The notes: generated from the letters alone by a model not told the origin. A stretch of 64,000 bases of DNA from Amycolatopsis pretoriensis (GCF_900107925.1 NZ_FNUJ01000001.1:930001-994000); one strand, 5' to 3'. Numbered from the stretch's first letter, positions 1 through 8,997 are shown. Made by a program: numbers and translations.

Positions 1-1547
1 GGCGCGAGGTCGAGCAGGTCGACGGACTTCACGTCGCCGAGCAGCCCGTGCAGCAGCGGCCGGTCGGGCTCGTGGTCGAACCGTTCGACGTCGAGCATGC
101 CGCGGTCGTTGCAGTCCATCACGACCGGGATGCCGAGGTCGCGCGCGTGCTCGCGGGCGGCGATCTTCACCCACGGCGTGTCGCACTCCTCGACGAGCAG
201 GTCGATCCCGCCGCGGAAGAAGTCCTCGATGGTGTCGGGGTTCAGGCCGTCGCGCTGGATCTCGATGTCCAGGTACGGGTCGATCTCGAACATCTGGCGT
301 GCCGACAGCACCGTCTTGTTGACGCCGAGGTCGTGCACCCCGGCGCGCAGCCGGTTGAGGTTCGACAGCCCGAAGGCGTCGAAGTCGGCCAGCCTGAACG
401 CGCCGCCGATGCCCTCGAGCGCGAACGTCAGCGCCGCGCTGTTGCCGACCGACAGGCCGATGACCCCGATGCGCTTGCCGAACAGCCGGCGCTGGTCCGG
501 GCGCTCGATGCGGCCGCGGTTGCGGTCGGTCCGGACGAGCCGGAACTCCTCGCGCGGCAGCACGTGCACCAGCCGGCCCGACCACGGGTACCAGGCCCAG
601 GTTCCGTACGTCCACGGCGGAACGCCCGCCAGCTGGTCCTGCTTGAGCCGCTCGATCTCGGCCTCGTCGCGGCACGACGGCTCGCGGCTGCGGACCAGTT
701 CGGTCAGCTGGTCGTCGATCGTGTCGTGGACTTCGCGGACGTCTCCGGACGCCAAGAGCGCGTCCAGCGCGTCGTCCGCGGTGTGGAGCACCGGGCGCCA
801 GACGTCGTGGTCCGGCGGGCCGATCAGGGTGACCGGCGCGGGACGGCGGGTGCGTGCCACGGCGGCCGGCTCGGCGGGCCCGCTCGCGGCGATGACGGGG
901 AACTCGTCGCGCAGCCGGGTGACGAGGTCGTGGTGCCGCCCGCCGCCCTCGTCCGCGCGGTGCAGCAGGATCACGACGTCCTCGGTGTACTGCGGGACGT
1001 ACCTGCGGGTGCCGCGCACGGGCCGGAACCCGAACCGTTCGTGGAACTTGTCCTGGCCGTCCTTGGTGCCGGACGTGCCGATCATCGCCCGCGCGCCGAG
1101 GTGGTGGGCGGCGCCGATCGCCAGCGCGTTGAGGTACAGCCCGAGTCCGAGCTTGCGGGCGCGGTGCTCGACGACGAGCCGGCTGTGCTCGAACACGGCG
1201 GCTTCCGGAAGATCCTCGGCGGCGAGCAGGTCCTCGTAGCGGTCGTCGCCGAGGAACTCGCGCGACTGGAAGGGGACGCCGGAGTCCGGTGTGGACAGCC
1301 GGATGTACCCCAGCGGCGGCCCGGCGGGGCTGCGGCGGGCGATGAAGTGCCAGGCGCCGAAGTCGAGGGCCTGGTCGTCGGAGTGGGTGCCGTCGGCGCG
1401 GCGGAAGGCCGGGCGGCGCCCGTGGTCGAACAGGATCCGCGCGCGGAGTTCGCGGACGGCGTCGAGCGTCGAGCGGTCGCCGGTACCGGGGAACGCGGTG
1501 ACGTGCCAGTCCGGCGCGGGCGCGCCGGGGTGGTCCAGGTGGGTCAA
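1..1547 (-). CDS. GNAT acetyltransferase-ThiF/E1-like adenylyltransferase fusion, C-terminus cut by the window edge
   Basis: About 515 residues are visible before the left edge. Residues about 25-170 look like a GNAT acyltransferase, with the acetyl-CoA loop ARKLGLG. From about residue 355 a ThiF/MoeB/E1-type nucleotide-binding fold begins (GKRIGVIGLSVGNSAA), followed by the SNLNRL segment typical of the family and a cysteine in EECDTP. This order matches the family of mycobacterial Rv1355c ('MoeY'), which also carries a nitroreductase-like C-terminus that would lie outside the window. No ATG or GTG fits the beginning; a TTG at 1547 sits downstream of a GGAG-like ribosome site and is my choice. 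ThiF domains adenylate a C-terminal carboxylate or a small substrate. What this fusion acts on is unknown, and a role in molybdopterin synthesis is only implied by the old gene name. Confidence 0.7.
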   Translation of the reverse strand, partial: MTHLDHPGAPAPDWHVTAFPGTGDRSTLDAVRELRARILFDHGRRPAFRRADGTHSDDQALDFGAWHFIARRSPAGPPLGYIRLSTPDSGVPFQSREFLGDDRYEDLLAAEDLPEAAVFEHSRLVVEHRARKLGLGLYLNALAIGAAHHLGARAMIGTSGTKDGQDKFHERFGFRPVRGTRRYVPQYTEDVVILLHRADEGGGRHHDLVTRLRDEFPVIAASGPAEPAAVARTRRPAPVTLIGPPDHDVWRPVLHTADDALDALLASGDVREVHDTIDDQLTELVRSREPSCRDEAEIERLKQDQLAGVPPWTYGTWAWYPWSGRLVHVLPREEFRLVRTDRNRGRIERPDQRRLFGKRIGVIGLSVGNSAALTFALEGIGGAFRLADFDAFGLSNLNRLRAGVHDLGVNKTVLSARQMFEIDPYLDIEIQRDGLNPDTIEDFFRGGIDLLVEECDTPWVKIAAREHARDLGIPVVMDCNDRGMLDVERFDHEPDRPLLHGLLGDVKSVDLLDLA

Positions 1548-1940
1548 GTGTCGCCTTTTCTCCAGGAGGTGCGGGCGGAAGCGCCCGTGAGAAGGCCCCG
1601 GCCGGAAACGTGGTCCGGACCAGGGCGGGCGGAACGGTAGCAGCGGCCGCCGGCCCCGGCCGGGGACGTGGGAGCGCCGTCGTCGGTGCGGGAAATCCTT
1701 TACCCAGGCCGATTCTGACGCCCGGTGATGATTTCGACCCGCCGGTGACGGTGATCGGCGCCGGTTTTGACTCGATGGGGTGGCGGCTCGTTCCGGACAG
1801 CGACGGGCGCACGAACGGCTTCATCGCGGATCGCGGCAAGGCTTCACCCCGGCGGGGGAGAGATCATCTCGCGCGGGCTGTCGATCCGGCCGCTTCCCGT
1901 TCGACGCACCGGAGTAGCCCACTCGAGGAGGGAGTCCGCG
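1548..1940. other. Intergenic gap between divergent genes
   Basis: This 393-base stretch separates the leftward GNAT-ThiF gene from the rightward reductase-like gene and should hold both promoters. Open frames cross it but lack a ribosome site or recognisable protein. I see no convincing -35/-10 pair, repeat or RNA gene. Confidence 0.5.
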
Positions 1941-2504
1941 ATGACCGGACCGATCAGGCTGTACATGACGACGTCGCTCGACGGTTTCGTGGCCGGGCCG
2001 GACGACCGGCCGGGCCAGGAGATGGGCCGCGGCGGCTTCCGGTTGTTCGACTGGCTGGACGACCGCCAGGGTTCCGGGCCGAGCGCGCGGATCTTCGCCG
2101 AGGCGATGGCCACGGGCGCGCTGATCTCCGGCCGGCGGACGTTCGAGCTGGCCGGCCGCTGGGGCGGCGACCACCACGACGGCGTCCCGATCCACGTGCT
2201 GACCCACCACGTTGACCCGTCCGACACCCCGCCGGGCAGCGCCCGGTTCTACACGGACGTGGTGGCGTGCGCGGAAGAGGCCCGCGCGGCGGCGGGCGGT
2301 CGCGCGGTCATGGTGCACGGCGCGGGTGCCGCGCAGGCGCTGCTGAAGGCGGGGCTGCTGGACGAGCTGGAACTGCACGTGGTCCCGGTGCTGCTCGGCG
2401 GCGGCCGCCGGTTGTTCGGGGCGGGGGAGCAGGTTGAGCTGGAGCTCGTCCGGCAGCTCACCGACCGCGATGTGCTGCACCTGCGGTACACCGTGCGCCG
2501 GTGA
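1941..2504 (+). CDS. Dihydrofolate reductase-like / RibD C-terminal domain protein
   Basis: The 187-residue product fits the RibD_C/DHFR-like fold in length. It begins with a beta strand and substrate loop (LYMTTSLDGFVAG), has the NADPH-loop segment ALISGRRTFE and ends with VVPVLLGGGRRLFG, all characteristic of the family. These proteins are thought to be NADPH-dependent reductases; many are uncharacterised and are not true folate enzymes. An in-frame ATG exists further upstream, but the start at 1941 has a clear GAGGAGGGAG ribosome site and places the first strand at the N-terminus. The gene stands alone and converges on the membrane-protein gene 10 bases downstream. Substrate unknown. Confidence 0.75.
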   Translation: MTGPIRLYMTTSLDGFVAGPDDRPGQEMGRGGFRLFDWLDDRQGSGPSARIFAEAMATGALISGRRTFELAGRWGGDHHDGVPIHVLTHHVDPSDTPPGSARFYTDVVACAEEARAAAGGRAVMVHGAGAAQALLKAGLLDELELHVVPVLLGGGRRLFGAGEQVELELVRQLTDRDVLHLRYTVRR

Positions 2505-2514
2505 GGGGCCTGCG

Positions 2515-3300
2515 TCAGGGGCGATACCTGGAGGCCGAGTACATGACGGCAAAATTGTACAACGCAAGAATGAGGACGCAGAGAAGAGGGACGTAGTCGG
2601 AGACGGTCTCGTCTGGTGTGGAAAACGATATCGTCAGCGTTGACGCAAGAAGAGACAGCAGTGCAAGGATCACTCCGGCCTTGGCGATGGTGTCGACTTG
2701 GCCGCGTGTTGATGTCGGTTTGCGGAAGTTCTGCTTCATTACCGGCATGTAGCAGAAGGTGAGAAGCAGGATGATCGCCACGGCGATGTCGAGTCCTCGA
2801 AAGTCCGCGCTGCCGTACTTCGCGATGTTGTGGTCTCGTACTGTTCCGTACATCATGACTACGAGTAGGGGGCATACGCCGAAGATCAGCGTTCCTCGAA
2901 GTAGATCCGCGGTGTCTCCGCTCATCTGCCCGTTGCCGGAGAGGTCGGTCTGTACACCGCGTAGTAGTACGAGGATCGAGTACAGGACCATCAACGCGGC
3001 AACGCAGAAACCCAAGCCTGCCGTGACCTCGAGTTCGGCCAGTCTTGGCGTGTCGCGGTCCTCGCCGGCGACTATCGCATAGTTGAGACTCGTGGCCACG
3101 AGTCCGAGAAAGGCGCCGATCAGCGGGCGATAGCTGCGCAAGGTTATGTCGGCTACGCTGCCGGACACCAACTGGGAGGCGATCAATGTGATCAGCCCGG
3201 CGAACGCGAAGCCTGCCAGAACGCCGGCCAGCTGAGAATAGAACCCTGCTATCTGGGGAAAGTTCGAGAACTTGCTCACTGAAGCGTACGCCGGTATCAA
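2515..3300 (-). CDS. Multi-spanning membrane protein of unknown function, lower GC
   Basis: I do not recognise this 261-residue protein. It has several hydrophobic segments compatible with about six or seven membrane helices: residues about 25-45, 60-80, 95-115, 135-155, 165-185, 207-225 and 235-255. The short loops between them are polar and the termini soluble. No enzyme motif is visible. Its GC is clearly lower than its neighbours; one hand-counted 60-base line is near 56 %, against above 70 % around it, which suggests recent acquisition. The start is uncertain: TTG at 3300 has a weak AGGTGA-like ribosome site, while an in-frame GTG at 3279 has none. It converges with the reductase-like gene and has no obvious operon partner. 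Confidence 0.6.
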   Translation of the reverse strand: MIPAYASVSKFSNFPQIAGFYSQLAGVLAGFAFAGLITLIASQLVSGSVADITLRSYRPLIGAFLGLVATSLNYAIVAGEDRDTPRLAELEVTAGLGFCVAALMVLYSILVLLRGVQTDLSGNGQMSGDTADLLRGTLIFGVCPLLVVMMYGTVRDHNIAKYGSADFRGLDIAVAIILLLTFCYMPVMKQNFRKPTSTRGQVDTIAKAGVILALLSLLASTLTISFSTPDETVSDYVPLLCVLILALYNFAVMYSASRYRP

Positions 3301-3497
3301 CGTCGGTCACCTGCTCTGTGGGCCGAGCTCGGTTGTCATCATCTCGTGGACAACGCCTTGAGTCGTCAGGCTGACCTGTGTGCGTTACAAGATCGACTGT
3401 GTGCGTGCCACGAAGGTGAGATCGACAATGCCGGAGAAGGTGCGCCGGTGACCGGCGGCCGGTCCCGGGGGTGCGGGACCCGGGACCGGACGGCGGG

Positions 3498-4169
3498 TCA
3501 GTCGGCGTCGGGGAAGTGGATGTCGGCGACGTGGACGTCCACCGTCGCGACCTCCAGGCCGAGGTACTCCTCGACCGCCTCGACGACCTGGACGCGGATC
3601 TGCTCGGCCAGGGTCTTGACCGCGCGGCCGAACTCGACCACCAGCGTGACCGCGATCGTCGCGACTTCGCCGTCCACCTCGACCGACGTGCCCGCCTCGT
3701 CGAGTTCGTGCACGCCCTCCGCGCCGCGGGCGACCCGGATGACGATCTTGCTGACGACGCCGTCGGCCACCGTCGTGCTGCCGCGGCTGCCCGCGGCGGG
3801 GCGCGCCGGCTCTTCCGCCACGGCGACCGGCGTCTCGGCCTCTTCTTCCTCGGCGACGACCGGGGCTTCGGCCTCCTCCGAAACCGCTTCCTCGGTGTCC
3901 TGCCCGGACTCCGCGGGCTCGTCGGTCTCCTCGGCGCTGTCCTCTTCGGAGACGGCCTCGACCTCGACCTCGGCGGTGTCCTCGGCCGGCTCGGCGGTCT
4001 CGGTGTCGGTCTCCGTCGCGTCGGCGTCCACGGCGTCCACGGCGTCCACGGTGTCGACGGTGTCCACGGCGTCCACCGTGTCGGTCGCGGTGGTGCCGTA
4101 CTCGTAGGTCTCTGAACTGGGCGTTTCGTTCTGGGCGCGACCGAAGATGCTGTTGATGACGTCGGACAT
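3498..4169 (-). CDS. Asp23/Gls24-family envelope stress protein with acidic repeat N-terminus
   Basis: The C-terminal 90 or so residues of this 223-residue protein form the Asp23 (alkaline shock) domain, including the segments GVVSKIVIRVARGAEGV and VDVHVADIHFPDAD. The first 130 residues are extremely acidic and low complexity: a block of VDA/VDT triplets, then Glu- and Ala-rich sequence. Actinobacterial Asp23 paralogues (AmaP/Gls24 type) are associated with the cell envelope and stress, often at the membrane through a partner. The ATG at 4169 has a good AAAAGGGGAAA ribosome site. The long acidic tail is unusual for the family and probably disordered. No Asp23 partner gene lies next to it, so its role here is inferred only from the domain. 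Confidence 0.7.
   Translation of the reverse strand: MSDVINSIFGRAQNETPSSETYEYGTTATDTVDAVDTVDTVDAVDAVDADATETDTETAEPAEDTAEVEVEAVSEEDSAEETDEPAESGQDTEEAVSEEAEAPVVAEEEEAETPVAVAEEPARPAAGSRGSTTVADGVVSKIVIRVARGAEGVHELDEAGTSVEVDGEVATIAVTLVVEFGRAVKTLAEQIRVQVVEAVEEYLGLEVATVDVHVADIHFPDAD
4023..4076. repeat. Six tandem 9-bp units encoding VDA/VDT triplets
   Basis: Six consecutive 9-base units (plus-strand form GGCGTCCAC with single-base variants) lie in the coding sequence of the Asp23-family protein. Each adds three residues (Val-Asp-Ala or Val-Asp-Thr) without breaking the frame. A degenerate seventh unit follows to 4085. Confidence 0.85.
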
Positions 4170-4370
4170 GGTTTCCCCTTTTCGGGATCGTCGACTGCGG
4201 ATGGGGGACGAGCAGACGGCGACATAGTAGGGGAGAGGGGTGAGCGGCGTCACCGGGTCTGGGCTTCGAGACTCGCTTGTGTCCCAACGGATACCCGTTG
4301 ACTGGACCACTGATCACCCAGCGTCAGGCCGGGTTCGCCGGTCCGTGATCGGGGATCGGAAATGGCGTCC

Positions 4371-4406
4371 AGGAATTGTCCACTTTCCGGCGTCGGGACA
4401 ATTCCT
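4371..4406. terminator. Inverted repeat directly after the GDSL esterase gene
   Basis: Perfect 11-base arms AGGAATTGTCC (4371-4381) and GGACAATTCCT (4396-4406) enclose a 14-base loop. The structure begins one base after the leftward esterase stop codon, as expected for a transcription terminator. There is no long T-run, so it may act as a bidirectional or factor-assisted terminator. Confidence 0.6.
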
Positions 4407-5624
4407 TCACCCCGCCCGGAATAGCCCGAGCGGAATGCTGGAACCCAGCGCCCGGTACCCGGCCGGGTTCAGGTGCAGGTGGTCACCGACGTCGTAGGCC
4501 GGTAGCAATCGCGTCGGCGCCGCCGGGTCGCGGGCCACCCGGTCGAAGTCAAGGACCGCGTCGAAATGGCCGCGGATCCACGCGTTCACCGACGTCCGCG
4601 CCGCTTCGCGCGACGGGGCGTCGTAGCCGGTGTTGCCGCCGAACGGCGTCAACGTCGCTCCGTACACCAGGATTCCGGCCGCGTGGGCTCGCGTCAGGAT
4701 CTGGTCGTAGGCGTCGATCAGGTCCGCAGCCGTGGACGCGGCCGCGTCGGGTGTCGCGGTGCCGATGTCGTTGACGCCCTCGAAAACGATCGCCCACGAC
4801 ACGCCGCTCGTCGCCAGCAGGTCGCGGTCCAGGCGCGCCAGGACGTTCGGGCCCAGGCCGTCCTGCAGCACGCGGTTGCCGCCCGCGGCCTGGTTCACGA
4901 CGGCGGCCGGGATTCGCGAAGCGAGCACGTCCGGCCACCGGTCGTTGCCGTTCGTCGTCGACCCGCGGCCGTCGGACAGCGAGTCGCCGATCACCGCCAC
5001 CGCCGACGCCGGCGACAGCACCTCGACGCCGCTCAGGAAGTACCAGTGGTCGACCGGTGTCGCACCCGGAAGATCGAGCGCGGAAACCTGGTCACCCGCC
5101 ATCAGGTACGACGTCGTGCGCGAGCCCGGGTGCGAAGTGATCGACAGCGACGCCTGGCCGTGCGCCAGGTACGTCGTCACCGCGATGTTCTCGAAGGGCC
5201 GCACCGGGAACGGCAGCGGATCCGACACGACCTGCGCACCCACCGGCACCGTCGTCGACGGCTTGCCGTGGAACGTCACCGGGACGACGCTGCCCGGAAC
5301 CACCGCGGACACCCCGGCGGCACCACCGGCCGGCCGGGCCACCGAGACCGCGGTGAGCGGCAGCGCGGCGCCGCCGAAGGCGTTCGAAAACCGCAGCCGG
5401 ATCCGGGGACCACCGGCGGAAACGTGCGCGGTCTGGCGCAGGGAAGCGTTGTCCAGCACCCGGTCGGCGCCCGTGAACGGCGCCGGCGGCAGGTTGGCGG
5501 GCTCGGTCAGCTGCGGCATCGACGTCCAGGTCGCCACCCAGTGCGACGCCGGCGGACGTCCCGACGCTCCCACGAACAGCGCGGTCAGGACCGCGAGGCA
5601 GAAGACGGACAGGGTGCGCTTCAT
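4407..5624 (-). CDS. Secreted SGNH/GDSL-family esterase
   Basis: This 405-residue protein begins with a signal peptide (MKRTLSVFCLAVLTALFVGA, then a small-residue cleavage region) and is probably exported. Residues about 30-200 form a beta-rich accessory region. The SGNH hydrolase domain follows: block I GDSL with nucleophile Ser215, the block III asparagine in EGVND (Asn285), and a C-terminal DHLHLN carrying the catalytic Asp and His. Such enzymes remove acyl groups from polysaccharides or lipids. Next to xylan genes, deacetylation of xylan is a reasonable but unproven job. The ATG at 5624 overlaps the stop codon of the upstream GH3 gene (ATGA), so the two are translationally coupled. An inverted-repeat terminator follows immediately. 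Confidence 0.82.
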   Translation of the reverse strand: MKRTLSVFCLAVLTALFVGASGRPPASHWVATWTSMPQLTEPANLPPAPFTGADRVLDNASLRQTAHVSAGGPRIRLRFSNAFGGAALPLTAVSVARPAGGAAGVSAVVPGSVVPVTFHGKPSTTVPVGAQVVSDPLPFPVRPFENIAVTTYLAHGQASLSITSHPGSRTTSYLMAGDQVSALDLPGATPVDHWYFLSGVEVLSPASAVAVIGDSLSDGRGSTTNGNDRWPDVLASRIPAAVVNQAAGGNRVLQDGLGPNVLARLDRDLLATSGVSWAIVFEGVNDIGTATPDAAASTAADLIDAYDQILTRAHAAGILVYGATLTPFGGNTGYDAPSREAARTSVNAWIRGHFDAVLDFDRVARDPAAPTRLLPAYDVGDHLHLNPAGYRALGSSIPLGLFRAG

Positions 5625-7918
5625 GACCCGAACTCCGGCGTCATCACCCGCTCGACGCCGACGTAACGCCGAGAGCCGGTCAGCGTGCAGTGCAGCGTCG
5701 TGACGATCTGCTCGCTCGACGTCCCCACCCGCAGCTCGACCTCGCCCGGCTCGACCAGGCGACGGCCCGCCCGGCCGGTGTAGGACGTCAGATCCGCGTG
5801 CAGCCCGATGTCCACCACCACCGTCGCCCCCGGCTCGACCGAGACCCGGCGGGCCGCGATCAGCTGGCGCTCGGGCCGCGCGACTTCCGCGACCGGGTCG
5901 TGCAGGTACACCTGGACCACTTCGGACGCCGTCCGCGCGTGGTCGTTGCGCAGGGTCACCCGGACCCGGCAGACGCCGTCGGTCGGCCACAGCGAGCCCG
6001 TCGCGCTGACGTCGGCCCAGGTCACCGGCGTGTAGGAAAGCCCGTGCCCGAACGGGAACAGCGCGGTCGGGTCGACCGTGCTCACCTCGCTGCGGCGCCC
6101 GAGCGGCGCGGCGAGGTAGGTCGACGGCTGGCTCGCGCCGGCCGCCGGGAAGCTCACCGGCAGCCGGCCGGCCGGGTCGATCCGTCCACTGAGGACACCC
6201 GCCAGCGCCGGGCCGCCCTCCTCGCCGGGGTAGAACCCGCAGACCACCGCGGCCAGCCGGTCGATCTGCCGCGAAAGCTCGTACGGCCGACCCGAGAGCA
6301 GCACCACGACGACCGGCTTGCCGGTGGCGAGCAGGGCTTCGAGCAGCTCCTCCTGGCGGCCCGGCAGCCGCAGGTCGGCCGCGTCGCAGCCTTCGCCGGA
6401 CGTCCCGCCGCCGAACAACCCGGCCAGGTCGCCCAGCACCGCCACGCACACCGACGCCGAAGCGCACGCCGCCACGGCCTCGGCGATCCCGTCGTCGTCG
6501 CCACCGGTGACCGGACAGCCCAGCGCGTAGGTGACTTCGAAGGACTCCCGCAGCGCCTCGACCACCGTCGGCACCGAGACACCGAACGGGACGTCCGGGT
6601 GGTGGACGCCGACGTGCAGCGGGAAGGAGTAGCAGCCGAGCATCGCGCCGGGCGCGTCCGCGCGCGGCCCCACCACGGCGATCGACGCGCCGGGGGAGAG
6701 CGGCAGCGTTCCGTCGTTGTGCAGCAGCACGATGGACTTCTCGGCCACTTCGCGGGCCAGCGTCCGCGAAGAAGCGTCGTCGAGGTCGATCTCTTCGGGC
6801 ACCTCGGGCGCCCAGTCCGCGTCGAGCAGGCCCAGCTCGCACTTCTGCCGCAGCACCCGCATCAGGGCGCGGTCGACGGCGGCGGCGTCGACCGCACCCC
6901 CTTCCACCGCGGCGAGCAGCGGCTCGCCGTAGCAGTCCATGGTGGGCAGTTCCACGTCGATGCCCGCGGTCAGCGCCTGCCCGGCCGCGTCGCCGCGGTC
7001 GGCCGCGACGCCGTGCAGCCGGTGCAGGAACGCCACGGAGAAGTAGTCCGAGACGACGGTGCCGGTGAACCCGTAGGTCTCGCGCAGCAGCTCGGTCAGC
7101 AGGGCCGGGTCGGCGGCGCCGGGGACGCCGTCGACGTCGGTGTAGGTGTTCATCACCGACCGGGCGCCCGCGCGCAGCGCCAGCTCGAACGGCGGGAGCA
7201 GGACGTCCGCGATCTCCCGCGGCCCGGCCGAAACCGGCGCCAGGTTGCGCCCGGCGCGCGAGGCCGAGTACCCGACGAAGTGCTTGAGCGTCGCGATCAC
7301 GCCGGCGGACTCGAGCCCGGCGACGTAGGCGCTGCCGATCGTCCCGACCAGGTACGGGTCCTCGCCGATGGTCTCCTCGACGCGGCCCCAGCGCAGGTCG
7401 CGGGCGACGTCGAGGACCGGCGCCAAGCCCTGGTGCACGCCCAGTTCCCGCATCGTCTCCCCGATGCGCGCACCCATGCGCCGCACCAGGTCCGGGTCGA
7501 ACGTCGCACCCCAGGACAGCGGCGCGGGGTAGATCGTCGCCTGCCACGCGGCCAGGCCGGTCAGGCATTCCTCGTGGACGACCGCGGGGATGCCGAACCG
7601 GTTGCCGGCGACGATCTGGCGCTGGGTGCGGGCGAGGCTGTGCGCGCCGATCAGCGGGTCGACCGGCCGGGTGCCGAAGACGCGCGTCAGCTGGCCGATG
7701 CCGTGGCGGACCAGGTCGTCGAAGTCGACGGCGGGGTCGTCGAAGTCGTGCTGGTGCGGCGCGACCTCGCCGCCGGAGTCGATGCCGACCCAGATGCCGT
7801 AGAGCTGGCCGAGCTTTTCGCGCAGGCTCATGCGCGCCATCAGCGCGCGGACGCGTTCGCCGGGGTCGGCCGCGGGGTCGCGCCACGGCTCGGGTGCCGT
7901 GGCAGGCTGCGTGGTCAA
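5621..7918 (-). CDS. bxlA: Glycoside hydrolase family 3, probable beta-xylosidase
   Basis: The 765-residue protein has the full GH3 layout: an N-terminal TIM-barrel domain with the KHF motif (212-214) and the nucleophile Asp291 in VVSDYF, a GH3 C-terminal sandwich (about 390-600), and a C-terminal fibronectin-III-like domain (about 660-750). There is no signal peptide, so it acts inside the cell on imported oligosaccharides. Gene order (lacI-type regulator, solute-binding protein, two permeases, GH3) matches the bxl xylobiose/xylo-oligosaccharide loci of Streptomyces, which supports beta-xylosidase over beta-glucosidase. A TTG at 7918 is the likely start, after GAAGGGCGG. It lies 30 bases downstream of the regulator gene and overlaps the esterase gene, so the three probably form one leftward operon. 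Confidence 0.8.
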   Translation of the reverse strand: MTTQPATAPEPWRDPAADPGERVRALMARMSLREKLGQLYGIWVGIDSGGEVAPHQHDFDDPAVDFDDLVRHGIGQLTRVFGTRPVDPLIGAHSLARTQRQIVAGNRFGIPAVVHEECLTGLAAWQATIYPAPLSWGATFDPDLVRRMGARIGETMRELGVHQGLAPVLDVARDLRWGRVEETIGEDPYLVGTIGSAYVAGLESAGVIATLKHFVGYSASRAGRNLAPVSAGPREIADVLLPPFELALRAGARSVMNTYTDVDGVPGAADPALLTELLRETYGFTGTVVSDYFSVAFLHRLHGVAADRGDAAGQALTAGIDVELPTMDCYGEPLLAAVEGGAVDAAAVDRALMRVLRQKCELGLLDADWAPEVPEEIDLDDASSRTLAREVAEKSIVLLHNDGTLPLSPGASIAVVGPRADAPGAMLGCYSFPLHVGVHHPDVPFGVSVPTVVEALRESFEVTYALGCPVTGGDDDGIAEAVAACASASVCVAVLGDLAGLFGGGTSGEGCDAADLRLPGRQEELLEALLATGKPVVVVLLSGRPYELSRQIDRLAAVVCGFYPGEEGGPALAGVLSGRIDPAGRLPVSFPAAGASQPSTYLAAPLGRRSEVSTVDPTALFPFGHGLSYTPVTWADVSATGSLWPTDGVCRVRVTLRNDHARTASEVVQVYLHDPVAEVARPERQLIAARRVSVEPGATVVVDIGLHADLTSYTGRAGRRLVEPGEVELRVGTSSEQIVTTLHCTLTGSRRYVGVERVMTPEFGS

Positions 7919-7948
7919 GGCTTTTCCGCCCTTCGTCGGGAGGGGAGA

Positions 7949-8959
7949 TTAAGAGAGGGCCCGGGTGGAGTGCCGCACCACGAGGCCGGTGTCCAGGGTG
8001 ACGTGCGTGCGCGGGACTTCGTCGCCGTTGATCAGCGCGATGAGCATGCTGATCGCGCGGTGGCCCATTTCGCGGATCGGCTGGTCCACTGTGGTCAGTG
8101 GCGGGCTGCAGAGCGCGGACTCGGGGACGTTGTCGAAGCCGACCACGGACAGGTCGTCGGGCACCGAAAGACCCAGTTCGCGGGCCGCGCCGACGGTCGC
8201 GATGGCCGAGATGTCGTTCGCGGCGAACACCGCGGTCGGCCGGTCCGGGCCGGTCAGCAGGTCGTGGGCCGAGGCGGCGGAGACCTCCGGGTCGTAGGCG
8301 CCGATCCGGATCAGGCTCTCGTCGGCCGGCACGCCCGCGGCTTCCAGGGCGCGCAGGTAGCCCGCCTTGCGCAGCGACGCCGATTCGAGGTCGGGCCGGC
8401 CGGCGAGGAACGCGATCCGCCGGTGCCCCAGGTCGAGCAGGTGCTCGGTGGCCAGCTGCGCGCCGCGCAGGTTATCCGAGTCGATGGTGGGCAGGTGCGA
8501 GGGCCCGGTGTGCGGGTCGACCGCGACGACCGGCGTGCCGGGGACGGCCTCCAGCGACACCGCCGGCGTGACCAGCACGGCCCCGTCGACGAGGGTGCCG
8601 GAAAGCCTGGACAGATAACGCTTTTCCCAGCCCCGCGGGTCGCCGGTGCGGCCGCCCGCGGAGTAGACGACGAGCTCGAACCCGCTGCCGCGGATGGCGT
8701 CCGCGGCCCCCTTGAGCAGCTCGGTGGAGAACGGTTCGAGGTCGGCGACCAGGATCCCGATCACGTTGGTCCGGTGGTTTCTCAGGCTCTGCGCCACGAG
8801 GCTCGCCTCGTAGCCGAGCTCTTCGATCACCGCGCGGACCTTCGCGAGCGTCGCGGCGGAGACGCCGTAGCGCTCGTTGATCACTTTGGACACCGTGGCC
8901 ACCGAGACGCCGGCCCGGGCCGCGACGTCACGGATGGTCACCCTGGAACTGGGCTGCAT
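7949..8959 (-). CDS. bxlR: LacI-family transcriptional regulator of the xylo-oligosaccharide genes
   Basis: The 336-residue protein has a LacI helix-turn-helix at residues 7-27 (VTIRDVAARAGVSVATVSKV), a hinge region and a periplasmic-binding-protein-like effector domain ending in the usual VVRHST. It is divergent from the sugar ABC transporter operon and probably cotranscribed with the GH3 and esterase genes downstream. A 14-base near-palindrome at 8983-8996, just upstream of its start and overlapping the edge of the transporter promoter, is the obvious binding site. By analogy with BxlR it should repress until a xylo-oligosaccharide binds; the effector itself is inferred from context. Confidence 0.85.
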   Translation of the reverse strand: MQPSSRVTIRDVAARAGVSVATVSKVINERYGVSAATLAKVRAVIEELGYEASLVAQSLRNHRTNVIGILVADLEPFSTELLKGAADAIRGSGFELVVYSAGGRTGDPRGWEKRYLSRLSGTLVDGAVLVTPAVSLEAVPGTPVVAVDPHTGPSHLPTIDSDNLRGAQLATEHLLDLGHRRIAFLAGRPDLESASLRKAGYLRALEAAGVPADESLIRIGAYDPEVSAASAHDLLTGPDRPTAVFAANDISAIATVGAARELGLSVPDDLSVVGFDNVPESALCSPPLTTVDQPIREMGHRAISMLIALINGDEVPRTHVTLDTGLVVRHSTRALS

Positions 8960-8982
8960 CGGCTCAGACTAACCATGGAAAA

Positions 8983-8996
8983 CGTTATCGACAACG
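8983..8996. promoter_or_regulatory. LacI-type operator between bxlR and bxlE
   Basis: CGTTATCGACAACG matches its reverse complement at 12 of 14 positions and has a central TCGA, as LacI-family operators often do. It ends one base before the -35 hexamer of the rightward transporter promoter, so a bound repressor would block polymerase. It also lies 24 bases upstream of the regulator start, allowing autoregulation. Confidence 0.7.
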
Positions 8997-8997
8997 A

